Below are positions 31,433-38,362 of a stretch of 38,362 nt of DNA, piece after piece. Position 1 is the stretch's first letter, and each line of letters starts with the position of its first letter. Where the stretch lies: assembly GCA_902789725.1 (NCBI GenBank), contig CADAPC010000035.1:1-38362 (forward strand), read 5' to 3'. Source of the stretch: an uncultured Bacteroidales bacterium (GTDB lineage Bacteria; Bacteroidota; Bacteroidia; Bacteroidales; Bacteroidaceae). The translations under genes were made by a program, and so were the position numbers. The notes below the pieces were generated by a model. That model did not search any database, was not told where the DNA came from, and saw nothing but the letters and a program-made list of their open reading frames with translations.

Positions 31433-33799
31433 ATGACGAAGTTTCTTACCTTGATTCTGCTTGCTGCCATTTCGGTCGCAGCCAAAGCCCAAGACGCAGA
31501 ATCTGTTTACAGACAAGTTGTCGAAGCATACGAAATGGGACGGTTTGACACCGTTGACTCTTTGCTGACCGATGACAAGGTGCGCTTGCTGAACAACGAA
31601 CAGCGCATTGATGCCTACAGAGTGTTAGCACTCAGCTGGCTCTATCGCGACAAACCAGAGAAAGCCGAGGTCTATGCGGGGAAACTCCTGGCTATAGACC
31701 CATTTTATACTGCATACGGAGAATCTCCGCGCCTCATCGACATGATAGAGCGGCTGAAGAAGGGAGAGAAAACCATCACAACAGCCTCAAAAATGGTGGA
31801 AACAGCGGAGGAAGTGCCTGTGCCCGTGACGCTTATTACGAACGAGATGATTAAAGCATCGGGAGCACGCTCACTGGCCGAGGTGCTGCTCCTCTATGTG
31901 CCAGGATGGTCAAGCATCAGTGGTGTGGAAGATAACATGGCGATGAGGGGTGTCTATGGACTCAGCCAGGAAACGGTGCTGGTCATGCTGGATGGTCATC
32001 GGCTGAATAGCCAGAGCACCAATGCCCAGGCTTTTGATTACCGTGTCAGTTTGGACAAGGTGAAGCAGATAGAAGTGCTGCGTGGTCCTGCCTCATCACT
32101 CTATGGAAACGTTGCGCTCACGGCTGTGGTGAACATCATCACGAAGACAGGAGCGGAGATGGGGGGGCACAATGCTGTGGCGCGGTTTGGAAGTCACAAC
32201 ACTTACAGTGGCTCCTACCTTTTCGGACAGGGTAACCTGCGGAGCGACATCTTTGCATGGGCATCGGTCTATACGGCGAAGGGAGAAAAGGTTTCTTTGG
32301 GCAACACTACCCACTACATCGGAGGTTACAACTCGAAGCCTTCCTACGATTTGGGCGCAAAGATGCGGTGGGGAAACTTCAATGTGGAGGTGTCGGGACA
32401 GCACGGAAAGACTGTCCCCTTCTATAATCTTGTAGAGATAGGCAATAACTTTTCCTACGACCGCTACACCGCGCAAAATGCTGAAAAGCCTGGCATGTCA
32501 CGCTCAAGTGTCAGTGTCAATCTCGACTATGACCACCAATGGGACGATTTCACCCTTTCTTTGTCGGGCTTTGCCAACAAAGAAGACCTCCAGCTCTACA
32601 ATGTGCTGGGCGACACCGTCAACATGTTAATCTCGGCCCTTCTTCTGCAGCAATTGGGAGCCGCAGCGCTGATGGAACCCCACACTTCCGGTGTGTGGCA
32701 GAGCATCAATTGGCAAACCTACAGTTTTGGGGGGTCTGCCAGCGGAACTGGCCATTACAAAATGCCCGGAGGCATGTATGGTTCTGCTATAGCCGGTGTG
32801 CAATACGAGTGTTTCACACTGACGGATGCCATCTTCAAACTGGGGTCGGAGTTCGACCGCATCAACTATTCCAGCAACCGAATTTTCTACACAGGCACGG
32901 AACATACCATGTCGGCATTCGTACAGGTGAAGCATAACTTCAACCCTCAACTCATTCTGAATGGGGGTGTACGCTACGACCACAAACTTCGTCACGACGA
33001 CCGACACCTCAACACGCTCTCACCCCGTGTGTCGCTCGTCTGGCTGCCTAATTCTGTCATCAGTCTCAAGGGCACCTACGCACACTCCTTCGTCGATGCC
33101 CCGTTCTTCTACCGCGCTTCGCAAATTACCATCTTCTCCGGAGGAAGCGAACTCAACCCGGAGAAAATGGACTCTTACCAGCTGGGGCTGAACTGCAAGT
33201 GGCAACCGCTTCACCTCAAGTACGACCTTAACCTGTTCTACAACCAAGTGAAGGGCCTTGTGTATTTCAACAGCGGGTCGGATGCTGAAACCTACGATGC
33301 CAACACCTTCACCAATGCAGGAAATATCGACATGGGCGGCATGGAGAACACGCTTCAATACACCACTGCCAACACCCTTGCCAACCTCAATTTCACCTTT
33401 CAGTACCCCTTCAAGGTGAAAAACTTTTCTTCCACCGCCCACACCGTCAGCAATGTGCCCAAATTCATGCTCAACCTCACTGCATCCCAAAAATGCTACG
33501 AGCGGAAGCGGTTTGGCAATTTGTGGGCACGTGCCAACATGCACTTCCAGACCGCAGTTCAGTGCCTCAATAGCGACATCCTCAAGAAAATGATGTCCGA
33601 CACCCTGCTCCTCACCGACCGTCAGCCAGCTTACGCCATCTTCGGGGCTGGCATCGAGTGGCAAGCTCCCTTCGGATTAGAGGTGTCAATCGATGCCTAC
33701 AACCTTTTCGACACACAGTATAAGATAGGAGGGCAGCTGCAAGAGGCAGTGCCAGCACTGGGGAGAAGCTGGATGGCTAAGGTAGGGTTTAAGTTCTGA
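31433..33799 (+). CDS. TonB-dependent outer-membrane receptor with N-terminal TPR-like domain (paralogue of 26520)
   Basis: 788 residues. Signal peptide MTKFLTLILLAAISVAAKAQ, a helical TPR-like domain (20-115; YRQVVEAYEMGRFDTVDSLL, KPEKAEVYAGKLLAIDPFY), a plug (VPVPVTLITNEMIKASGARSL, VLRGPASSLYGNVALTAVVNI) and a barrel ending WMAKVGFKF. It is the same architecture and length as the receptor at 26520, with strongest conservation in the plug and in the barrel stretch AHSFVDAPFFYR (AKSFVDAPYFYR in the partner). The extracellular loops differ. The two flank the synthetase gene, so they probably recognise related forms of one ligand, or act as receptor and co-receptor. Confidence 0.93.
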   Translation: MTKFLTLILLAAISVAAKAQDAESVYRQVVEAYEMGRFDTVDSLLTDDKVRLLNNEQRIDAYRVLALSWLYRDKPEKAEVYAGKLLAIDPFYTAYGESPRLIDMIERLKKGEKTITTASKMVETAEEVPVPVTLITNEMIKASGARSLAEVLLLYVPGWSSISGVEDNMAMRGVYGLSQETVLVMLDGHRLNSQSTNAQAFDYRVSLDKVKQIEVLRGPASSLYGNVALTAVVNIITKTGAEMGGHNAVARFGSHNTYSGSYLFGQGNLRSDIFAWASVYTAKGEKVSLGNTTHYIGGYNSKPSYDLGAKMRWGNFNVEVSGQHGKTVPFYNLVEIGNNFSYDRYTAQNAEKPGMSRSSVSVNLDYDHQWDDFTLSLSGFANKEDLQLYNVLGDTVNMLISALLLQQLGAAALMEPHTSGVWQSINWQTYSFGGSASGTGHYKMPGGMYGSAIAGVQYECFTLTDAIFKLGSEFDRINYSSNRIFYTGTEHTMSAFVQVKHNFNPQLILNGGVRYDHKLRHDDRHLNTLSPRVSLVWLPNSVISLKGTYAHSFVDAPFFYRASQITIFSGGSELNPEKMDSYQLGLNCKWQPLHLKYDLNLFYNQVKGLVYFNSGSDAETYDANTFTNAGNIDMGGMENTLQYTTANTLANLNFTFQYPFKVKNFSSTAHTVSNVPKFMLNLTASQKCYERKRFGNLWARANMHFQTAVQCLNSDILKKMMSDTLLLTDRQPAYAIFGAGIEWQAPFGLEVSIDAYNLFDTQYKIGGQLQEAVPALGRSWMAKVGFKF

Positions 33800-33812
33800 A
33801 AAGATGGAAAGT

Positions 33813-33833
33813 TAATTTTTAGAACATTCCTTA
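33813..33833. repeat. Solo copy of the MITE end sequence
   Basis: TAATTTTTAGAACATTCCTTA matches the right end of the element at 10578-10598 with one change (T for A in CATACC). It lies 14 bases after the second receptor's stop. No matching opposite end was seen nearby. Confidence 0.7.
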
Positions 33834-33881
33834 AAAGATAAAGATGAAAGAGATTGTCCAATCTGTAAATACTTATTGTTT

Positions 33882-34766
33882 ATGAGCACAATGAAACAAC
33901 TCCATTTTCTGTCGGGTGCCCTGATTGTCTCCCTGCTGCTCTTTAGCTGCAAAAATCAATCTAACCAAGAAAAAGCAGAGCAAGAAGCGACGGAATCCAA
34001 CCTGTTCGGCGTCACTCTGCCCACGTTCGAGAAGTTCGTTGCAGTGAGTGTTGACGAGAGCACCCCCATCTACAAGGATGCTTCCACTTCCAGCCCCACA
34101 TTGGTGGAATGGACGGAAGAAGCTGAGTCCGACATGCTCGACATGCAGTGTCGTTGGTCGGATCAGCCAGGGATTGAAGGCTACGACTCAGTCTCCTCCA
34201 CTGCATGGCCAGGAAACGTCTATGCCGTGTTGGGTGAAAAAGGTGACTTCTACAAAGTGAGCATCCTCAGCGAAACTTGCAATTTGGAGGAGGGGTACGT
34301 CCTCAAGTCGGCCGTGAGCGACCTCAACACCGACCCCTTCCCCGTCGATTACTACGACGAAGTGGAGTGGGGTACAGCCAAGGTAGTGAAGGCTGGCGCA
34401 TACAAGGGGCTCGTCCTTTACAGCTACCTGGACGAACTGACTGGCGAGTTTCTGGAAGTAGGAGCGTTTGACAATGGTTTTGTGGTCTTTCCCGATGCCG
34501 GCAAAATCGGCTGCACCGAAGACGCTCAGGCCACCGACATCAGAATCGACGACATGGAGTGGGGACTGGAACTCTATTACCCCACAGCCCTCAAATACGA
34601 ATCGGGCGAAGATGGCTGGAACACCTGCATGGATCCCCAGAAGCTTTCCGACGCACAGATTGAGAAGATATACAAAGCTGTGAAGGAACGTCCCTTCAAG
34701 CTGATAAACTGCCACTTCTTCAACGCAGCCAAGGGCCCCTGGATAGTTCACTTCAAGCAGAAGTAG
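33882..34766 (+). CDS. Lipoprotein with SH3-like domain, unknown function
   Basis: 294 residues from the ATG at 33882; the ATG at 33891 (MKQLHFLSGALIVSLLLFSC) is also possible. The lipobox ends FSC and is followed by a Gln/Glu/Lys-rich linker. Residues about 45-140 resemble a bacterial SH3-like domain (ESTPIYKDASTSSPTLVEW, NVYAVLGEKGDFYKVSI, EEGYVLKSAV), often used to bind peptidoglycan or proteins. The rest is acidic with no recognised motif. It is 82 bases after the receptor gene, with a MITE-end remnant between, so membership in the cassette is uncertain. Confidence 0.75.
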   Translation: MSTMKQLHFLSGALIVSLLLFSCKNQSNQEKAEQEATESNLFGVTLPTFEKFVAVSVDESTPIYKDASTSSPTLVEWTEEAESDMLDMQCRWSDQPGIEGYDSVSSTAWPGNVYAVLGEKGDFYKVSILSETCNLEEGYVLKSAVSDLNTDPFPVDYYDEVEWGTAKVVKAGAYKGLVLYSYLDELTGEFLEVGAFDNGFVVFPDAGKIGCTEDAQATDIRIDDMEWGLELYYPTALKYESGEDGWNTCMDPQKLSDAQIEKIYKAVKERPFKLINCHFFNAAKGPWIVHFKQK

Positions 34767-34784
34767 GCAAGAGGGGAGGAGATT

Positions 34785-35645
34785 TCAGAAAGCAGCCGGG
34801 GCTTGCCAATTGGCAATAGGCTCATCAGTGCCAAAAAGCTTTTGGAAAACCTTGGGCAGACCAGAGCGTTTCCAGAGTTCCTCGACAATGGTGCCTTCAC
34901 CGCGGTCGAACTTTAGGACGAATGAGTCCTCGTTCCGCCATGTGATGGCACACTCATTGTTGTCACCCTCCTTGATGCTAACTTCGCCCTTAACAACGAG
35001 TGGCTTGTAGTAGACGGTGGCACCGTTGAGACGGTCGCCCTGACAGAAAAGGAAGGTGACGTCCTTCTCGCCATAGACCTTGAAGAGGTCGGCATTGGGC
35101 TTCATCAGAATTCGCTCGCCGTCTATTGTAGTGTAGTTGCCCATCATTCGCCAGCAACCGGCAAAGTGGTGTGTGGGTTGCTGATGCTTCATTTCGAGCA
35201 TTTCGATGGATCGTTTCATCTGCGGTTCCATGTTCTGGCGGTCGTAGTACTCGATGATAAACTCGTTCATTGGGAACACCTTGCCCTCGTTGGGCCGCAC
35301 GGTATTGTACCACTTCAGCGTGAAGTGCAGGCTGTCAGAGTCGTAGATGCGGGTACCACGACCATCCTGCCCCACAGCCATGTTGCCGGTGAAGTTGTAG
35401 GGGTGTGGCTCGTCCATTCGCATGACATAGACATAGTCCGTCGGTGTGTTCTTCATCACCATCAGGGTCATGGGCACATAGTCGGTGCTGTACTTGTATT
35501 GCGTCATTTCGGGCACGTGGTCTGGTTGTCCGTTCTCGTAGCCAAGACGCTGTAATTTGTAGAGTCCACGTGGGTTTTCGCTTTGAGCGAGGGTGCTTGC
35601 CGTAGTTATCACTAAGCAAGCGATGAGGGTTGATAGTCTTTTCAT
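34785..35645 (-). CDS. Secreted protein with two lipocalin-like (DUF4488-type) halves
   Basis: 286 residues from the ATG at 35645 (MKRLSTLIACLVITTASTLAQ, a clear signal peptide); an upstream in-frame ATG at 35750 lies within the preceding gene. The N-terminal half (PRGLYKLQRLGYENGQ...) and C-terminal half (FAGCWRMMGNYTTIDGERI..., NEDSFVLKFDRGEGTIVEELW) each look like small beta-barrel lipocalin-like domains; DUF4488 is the closest family I recognise. The second half resembles the extracytoplasmic domain of the regulator at 3098-4150. It is the last gene of the sigma-factor operon, 13 bases after its neighbour, and presumably a regulated product. Confidence 0.75.
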   Translation of the reverse strand: MKRLSTLIACLVITTASTLAQSENPRGLYKLQRLGYENGQPDHVPEMTQYKYSTDYVPMTLMVMKNTPTDYVYVMRMDEPHPYNFTGNMAVGQDGRGTRIYDSDSLHFTLKWYNTVRPNEGKVFPMNEFIIEYYDRQNMEPQMKRSIEMLEMKHQQPTHHFAGCWRMMGNYTTIDGERILMKPNADLFKVYGEKDVTFLFCQGDRLNGATVYYKPLVVKGEVSIKEGDNNECAITWRNEDSFVLKFDRGEGTIVEELWKRSGLPKVFQKLFGTDEPIANWQAPAAF

Positions 35646-35658
35646 TTTGTTGTCTTTA

Positions 35659-36699
35659 TTAATTCGCATTTGTTGTTTCTTTCTCTTTCCAGTTCTTTGG
35701 AATCCAGTATTCTCCGTCAACATCGAGGCGCAGGAGATAGAGTTTGCCATCTTTGTCGAGGTCGGCCATGAGAAAGGCCGACTCTGCGATGTCGTTGACT
35801 CTATACTTGGTGGTGTTCTTAATGCCGCTCAGTTTGAAGTGGCGGTTGGTGTACTCCAGCACACAACATTGCGTGGGGTTCATATCCAAGTGGTGTTTGG
35901 CAGCATTGAGCAATCGTTGGTAGAAGTCGGCACCATTATTGACGATGTAAAGATGTCCGCGCGAATCGCTCTTGCCCTTCGTCTTTGGCAACAAGTAATC
36001 GGTGAAATAGTAGGTATCACTCATGAGGATAGGGGCACCAGAGGCGTGGGAATAGTGGACTGGACGGCTGTCAACAATGCCATTGAGCAGACTGTCTAAC
36101 GGCGAGATATCGAAGTGGTAGTACATGCCCTGTGTCTCGTTCACCTGCGTTGACATAGCGATGATGTTACCACGCCCTTGGACATAGTCGAACATCACGG
36201 CTTCACGGGCACCGAAGTACATCTTGCGGTTATTACCTCCAAGCAGTTCAAAGAAGCGTTTTTCCTGCTGCATATAGGGGTTGGGATAGAGATAGCTATG
36301 GGTTTTGCGGAAGTCGCTGTAGTCGTTGGTCCAACTGCTCGAGGGGTTTTCTACACGGGCCATGTCCAACACATAGTCATCCTTTGTGCCGTAGCCACGC
36401 ATGGCGATGCTGTAGGTGATGGTGTCGTTGCCGTTACGGTGGCTCTCATAGCGGTAGGACTCCACGGCATGACGGGCCATGCCATCAAGCACTCTGCAGA
36501 TGCTGTCTGCCAAGGACAGGTCGTTGTCGAATGTCACGTTATATCGGCGCGACAGATGAAACTTGTCGTTGACACGCGACACCGATGTCCTGACCCCTCG
36601 GGCCGCCAAGTGCTCCATCAGGTCATCCAATTGTGCTTCTTGTGCCGCAACGCCTATTGCGCAACTGACAAGCAGGATAATACTCAGTAGTTGTCTCAT
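35659..36699 (-). CDS. Secreted protein of unknown function in sigma-factor operon
   Basis: 346 residues with a signal peptide (MRQLLSIILLVSCAIGVAAQ). I do not recognise the family. Residues about 25-120 contain repeated Arg/Asp-rich segments (HLAARGVRTSVSRVNDKFHLSRRYNVTF, DSICRVLDGMARHAVESYRYE). The C-terminal half has aromatic-rich stretches (MYYHFDISPLDSLLNG) and ends FLMADLDKDGKLYLLRLDVDGEYWIPKNW. No catalytic motif stands out. It starts 4 bases after the anti-sigma-like gene, so it is co-transcribed and probably co-regulated with the sigma factor. Confidence 0.75.
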   Translation of the reverse strand: MRQLLSIILLVSCAIGVAAQEAQLDDLMEHLAARGVRTSVSRVNDKFHLSRRYNVTFDNDLSLADSICRVLDGMARHAVESYRYESHRNGNDTITYSIAMRGYGTKDDYVLDMARVENPSSSWTNDYSDFRKTHSYLYPNPYMQQEKRFFELLGGNNRKMYFGAREAVMFDYVQGRGNIIAMSTQVNETQGMYYHFDISPLDSLLNGIVDSRPVHYSHASGAPILMSDTYYFTDYLLPKTKGKSDSRGHLYIVNNGADFYQRLLNAAKHHLDMNPTQCCVLEYTNRHFKLSGIKNTTKYRVNDIAESAFLMADLDKDGKLYLLRLDVDGEYWIPKNWKEKETTNAN

Positions 36700-36703
36700 A
36701 ACC

Positions 36704-37273
36704 TTATTCTGTTTCTAATAATTCCTGATTCATGATTGCCATCGCAAGGCGTAGGTCTTCTCCACGCTGCTGCACCGCCTCCATGTCGATGTCGAGTAGG
36801 GACGGCTCAGATGGCTCTTCGGCTACGGCAACAAGTCGCTCAACTTTTTTTGCAATCCTCTTTCTTTTGGGTTTCTGAGGCTTCGATTTCTGCCCAACCT
36901 CCGTATTCTTCTCGGGCAGTTCCACATGGGTTTGCTCAACCTTTGGCGTAACTATTGCCATAGGTTTCGCTACCTTGGCTGGGATGTCTGCCTTCGGCTC
37001 CAATGAATTGAGATAATACCAACTGAGACCGAAAATCACCAACACTGAGGCGGCAACGGAAAGCCAACGCTTCATGGGCACTGTTTTAGCCTGATGATTC
37101 GAAGGAACGGCCTGATGACGGAATCCTCGGAACATTACGGCGTATGCTTCCCACTTTGGAGGCCAATCTGATGCCTCACAGAAGTAGTCAGTCAATAGCT
37201 GCTCTTCCGCCTCTGTCGTTGCACCGGCCATGAACCGATTGAGCATTCGTTGTATGTCATGTCTGTCTGTCAT
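36704..37273 (-). CDS. Probable anti-sigma factor (single-pass membrane protein)
   Basis: 189 residues. An N-terminal cytoplasmic segment of about 65 residues (MTDRHDIQRMLNRFMAGATTEAEEQLLTDYF) is typical of anti-sigma N-domains in Bacteroidetes. A TM helix follows at about 69-88 (RWLSVAASVLVIFGLSWYYL), then a Lys/Pro-rich periplasmic region (KSKPQKPKRKRIAKK) and an acidic tail. Its ATG overlaps the sigma-factor stop codon (ATGA), giving coupled production. It lacks the FecR domain of TonB-linked anti-sigma factors, so its release signal is probably different. The role is inferred mainly from context. Confidence 0.8.
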   Translation of the reverse strand: MTDRHDIQRMLNRFMAGATTEAEEQLLTDYFCEASDWPPKWEAYAVMFRGFRHQAVPSNHQAKTVPMKRWLSVAASVLVIFGLSWYYLNSLEPKADIPAKVAKPMAIVTPKVEQTHVELPEKNTEVGQKSKPQKPKRKRIAKKVERLVAVAEEPSEPSLLDIDMEAVQQRGEDLRLAMAIMNQELLETE

Positions 37274-37773
37274 CTTATCTGCTGATTGATTAGTTCTACC
37301 ATTCTTTTTCGTGCTTTCGAAAGCAGTCCGCGCACAGACGATTCCGATGTGCCGAGCACCGCGGCAATCTCGGCAAAGCTCATGTCCTCAACATTGCGCA
37401 TCTGTAGCACTTTTCGCCAGACTGTGGGCAGTTGCTGCAAGGCTTTGTTGAAAGTAGAGTCGGCATCCGAAGCCTCCATACAGCGCAGCGGTGTGTCGGT
37501 TGTCTCACGGTCATGCTGACTGAGCAACCTCAGGATAGGCCATCGTCGCTTCTGTCTGAGGTGGTTTTGTGCTATGTTTCGTGCCGTCACTGTGGCAAAA
37601 GCTTTCGCTCGCCCTATGTCATCGTCCAGCCTTTCGACATTCTCCCACATCCTAAGCATTGTTTCCTGTGCCACGTCTTCTGCCTCCTCACAGTCATCGA
37701 GAATGGCAAGCGCAGTACCAACGGCTGCGCGCCGTAGGTCTGGTACCAAGGATATGAAATAATGCTTGTTCAT
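37270..37773 (-). CDS. ECF-type RNA polymerase sigma factor
   Basis: 167 residues. Region 2 is at about 10-80 (AILDDCEEAEDVAQETMLRMWEN, AFATVTARNIAQNHLRQKRR), with a linker and region 4 at about 105-160 (NKALQQLPTVWRKVLQMRNVEDMSFAEIAAVLGTSESSVRGLLSKARKR). No extra domain. It heads a four-gene minus-strand operon with the anti-sigma-like gene and two secreted proteins, which are the likely local targets. No -33/-7 pair of the usual housekeeping form was clear upstream, leaving room for self-activation. Confidence 0.95.
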   Translation of the reverse strand: MNKHYFISLVPDLRRAAVGTALAILDDCEEAEDVAQETMLRMWENVERLDDDIGRAKAFATVTARNIAQNHLRQKRRWPILRLLSQHDRETTDTPLRCMEASDADSTFNKALQQLPTVWRKVLQMRNVEDMSFAEIAAVLGTSESSVRGLLSKARKRMVELINQQIR

Positions 37774-38068
37774 CTGTTGTTTTCGTGACCTTCTACTCTA
37801 TAATACACCAAAAGAAGGAAAATGCTACACAAAACCCGAACTTTTTTTCGTAATCATGTCTTATTCTGCTTTTATTATCGAAAACAGGCGAGGATGCCAC
37901 ATTTCCATCCTCGCCCGCCTCGATGTTATACTTGCTTCATTGCCACAGCATCTCGTTCTCCCAACCACGCGGGGGAAGCTCATCATGGTGGGGTGCACAC
38001 CTATAACAAAGTCAAGACAACCGTCTGAAACCCATTTTTATACGTGCAGATGCGTTCCTCCCCACCGT
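37774..38068. other. 295-base spacer upstream of the sigma operon
   Basis: No credible gene. It contains the hairpin at 37887-37915 and AT-rich DNA before the sigma-factor ATG (TTTTGTGTAG and TATTATAG on the minus strand could be promoter parts). The stretch 37960-38030 next to the nuclease gene has no recognised feature. Confidence 0.6.
37887..37915 (-). terminator. Terminator-like hairpin downstream of the right-edge nuclease gene
   Basis: Arms 37887-37896 and 37906-37915 pair perfectly over 10 bp (GGCGAGGATG) with a 9-base loop. On the minus strand the next bases are TGTTTTCG, a weak T tract. It lies about 155 bases after the nuclease gene stop and before the sigma-factor gene. Confidence 0.45.
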
Positions 38069-38362
38069 TCACTTCACCTGCACGATGCGGTAGCTGTCGA
38101 TGGTGCGGCGGTCCTGACTGATGTTCATGCCCACCGCCCAGACGGGGCGCACGTCGGAGGCAAAGCGGACGGCATAATTCTTGGCAATAATCTGGTCGGT
38201 GGCTTCTTCGGCGCTCTTGCCGTATTTCAGCTCGATGATGTAGATGGCATCGGGCAGCTTCAGGGCGATGTCCATGCGCCCGTCGGCTGTCTGGTCCTCG
38301 GCCTGCACATCGGCACCGAAACCCATCAGCGCGGCATAGATGAGCGACTGGTACAATTGCTC
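38069..38362 (-). CDS. AAA-ATPase-like / PD-(D/E)XK nuclease-family protein, C-terminal part (runs off right edge)
   Basis: 97 codons plus stop; the frame is open to the last base, so the internal TTG at 38356 is not a true start. The visible part is the nuclease-like C-terminal domain (PF08011 type): EQLYQSLIYAALMGFG, then GRMDIALKLPDAIYIIELKYGKSAEEA with the Asp and the E-x-K pair of the PD-(D/E)XK fold, ending SYRIVQVK. The N-terminal ATPase-like part should lie beyond the edge. These proteins are frequent, multi-copy and often degraded in Bacteroidales; the cellular role is unproven. The final 32 residues are identical to the remnant at 4326-4580. Confidence 0.88.
   Translation of the reverse strand, partial: EQLYQSLIYAALMGFGADVQAEDQTADGRMDIALKLPDAIYIIELKYGKSAEEATDQIIAKNYAVRFASDVRPVWAVGMNISQDRRTIDSYRIVQVK

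Noticed and set aside
20101..33799. Interpretation as a siderophore locus
   Set aside because: There is no isochorismate or catechol gene, no exporter, no Fur-type site recognised and only one A-T-TE module, so receptors beside a synthetase are not enough.
26520..33799. SusC/SusD polysaccharide-use locus
   Set aside because: The receptors lack the SusC-type N-terminal domain, and no SusD or glycoside hydrolase gene accompanies them.
37822..38028. Small plus-strand frame upstream of the sigma operon
   Set aside because: It crosses the hairpin, has no recognisable feature and an unlikely amino-acid composition.

Overview
The window looks like chromosomal DNA from a Bacteroidales bacterium, most likely Prevotella-like. 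The signs are the gene order miaB-ftsX-DUF3098-uppP-truB-queA-folK, several TAnnTTTG-type -7 promoter elements with upstream TTTG boxes, a near absence of Shine-Dalgarno sites, TonB-dependent receptors ending in Phe, TlpA-type thioredoxins and lipocalin-like secreted proteins. No rRNA, tRNA, CRISPR array or complete insertion sequence was recognised.

Layout. Positions 1-2927 (minus) hold three TlpA-like thioredoxin genes; the first is cut by the window edge and is a paralogue of the second. 3098-4150 is a membrane-anchored helix-turn-helix protein. 4326-4580 is an internally deleted relative of the nuclease gene that runs off the right edge at 38069-38362. 4936-6447 is a histidine-kinase-like protein without its phosphoacceptor His. 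It is followed by a VanX-type dipeptidase missing its EWWH segment and, convergent to that, a truncated secreted protein whose tail reads through a terminator. 7837-16050 (minus) is a housekeeping block (DPP IV, folK, queA, truB, uppP, DUF3098, ftsX, miaB) carrying a small MITE-like element. 16152-17629 (plus) encodes two membrane proteins; 17632-19609 (minus) encodes a DUF2264 protein and a lipoprotein.

The centrepiece is a plus-strand cassette at 20101-33799, probably one operon, with three ATGA overlaps. It encodes a receiver-PP2C phosphatase, a membrane-anchored coiled-coil/propeller protein, a propeller-Y_Y_Y-transmembrane pseudokinase (Asp in place of His), a soluble histidine kinase with an intact His, a TonB-dependent receptor with a helical N-terminal domain, a one-module A-T-TE peptide-synthetase-like enzyme whose thioesterase has a Cys nucleophile, and a second paralogous receptor. 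An SH3-like lipoprotein follows. Upstream of the cassette lies a 100-bp dyad built of 11-bp units. A plausible reading is a signalling system that makes, senses or transports a small aminoacyl-derived molecule. I know of no described system with this exact layout, but I could not search.

Positions 34785-37773 (minus) form a four-gene ECF sigma / anti-sigma operon with two secreted proteins of unknown function.
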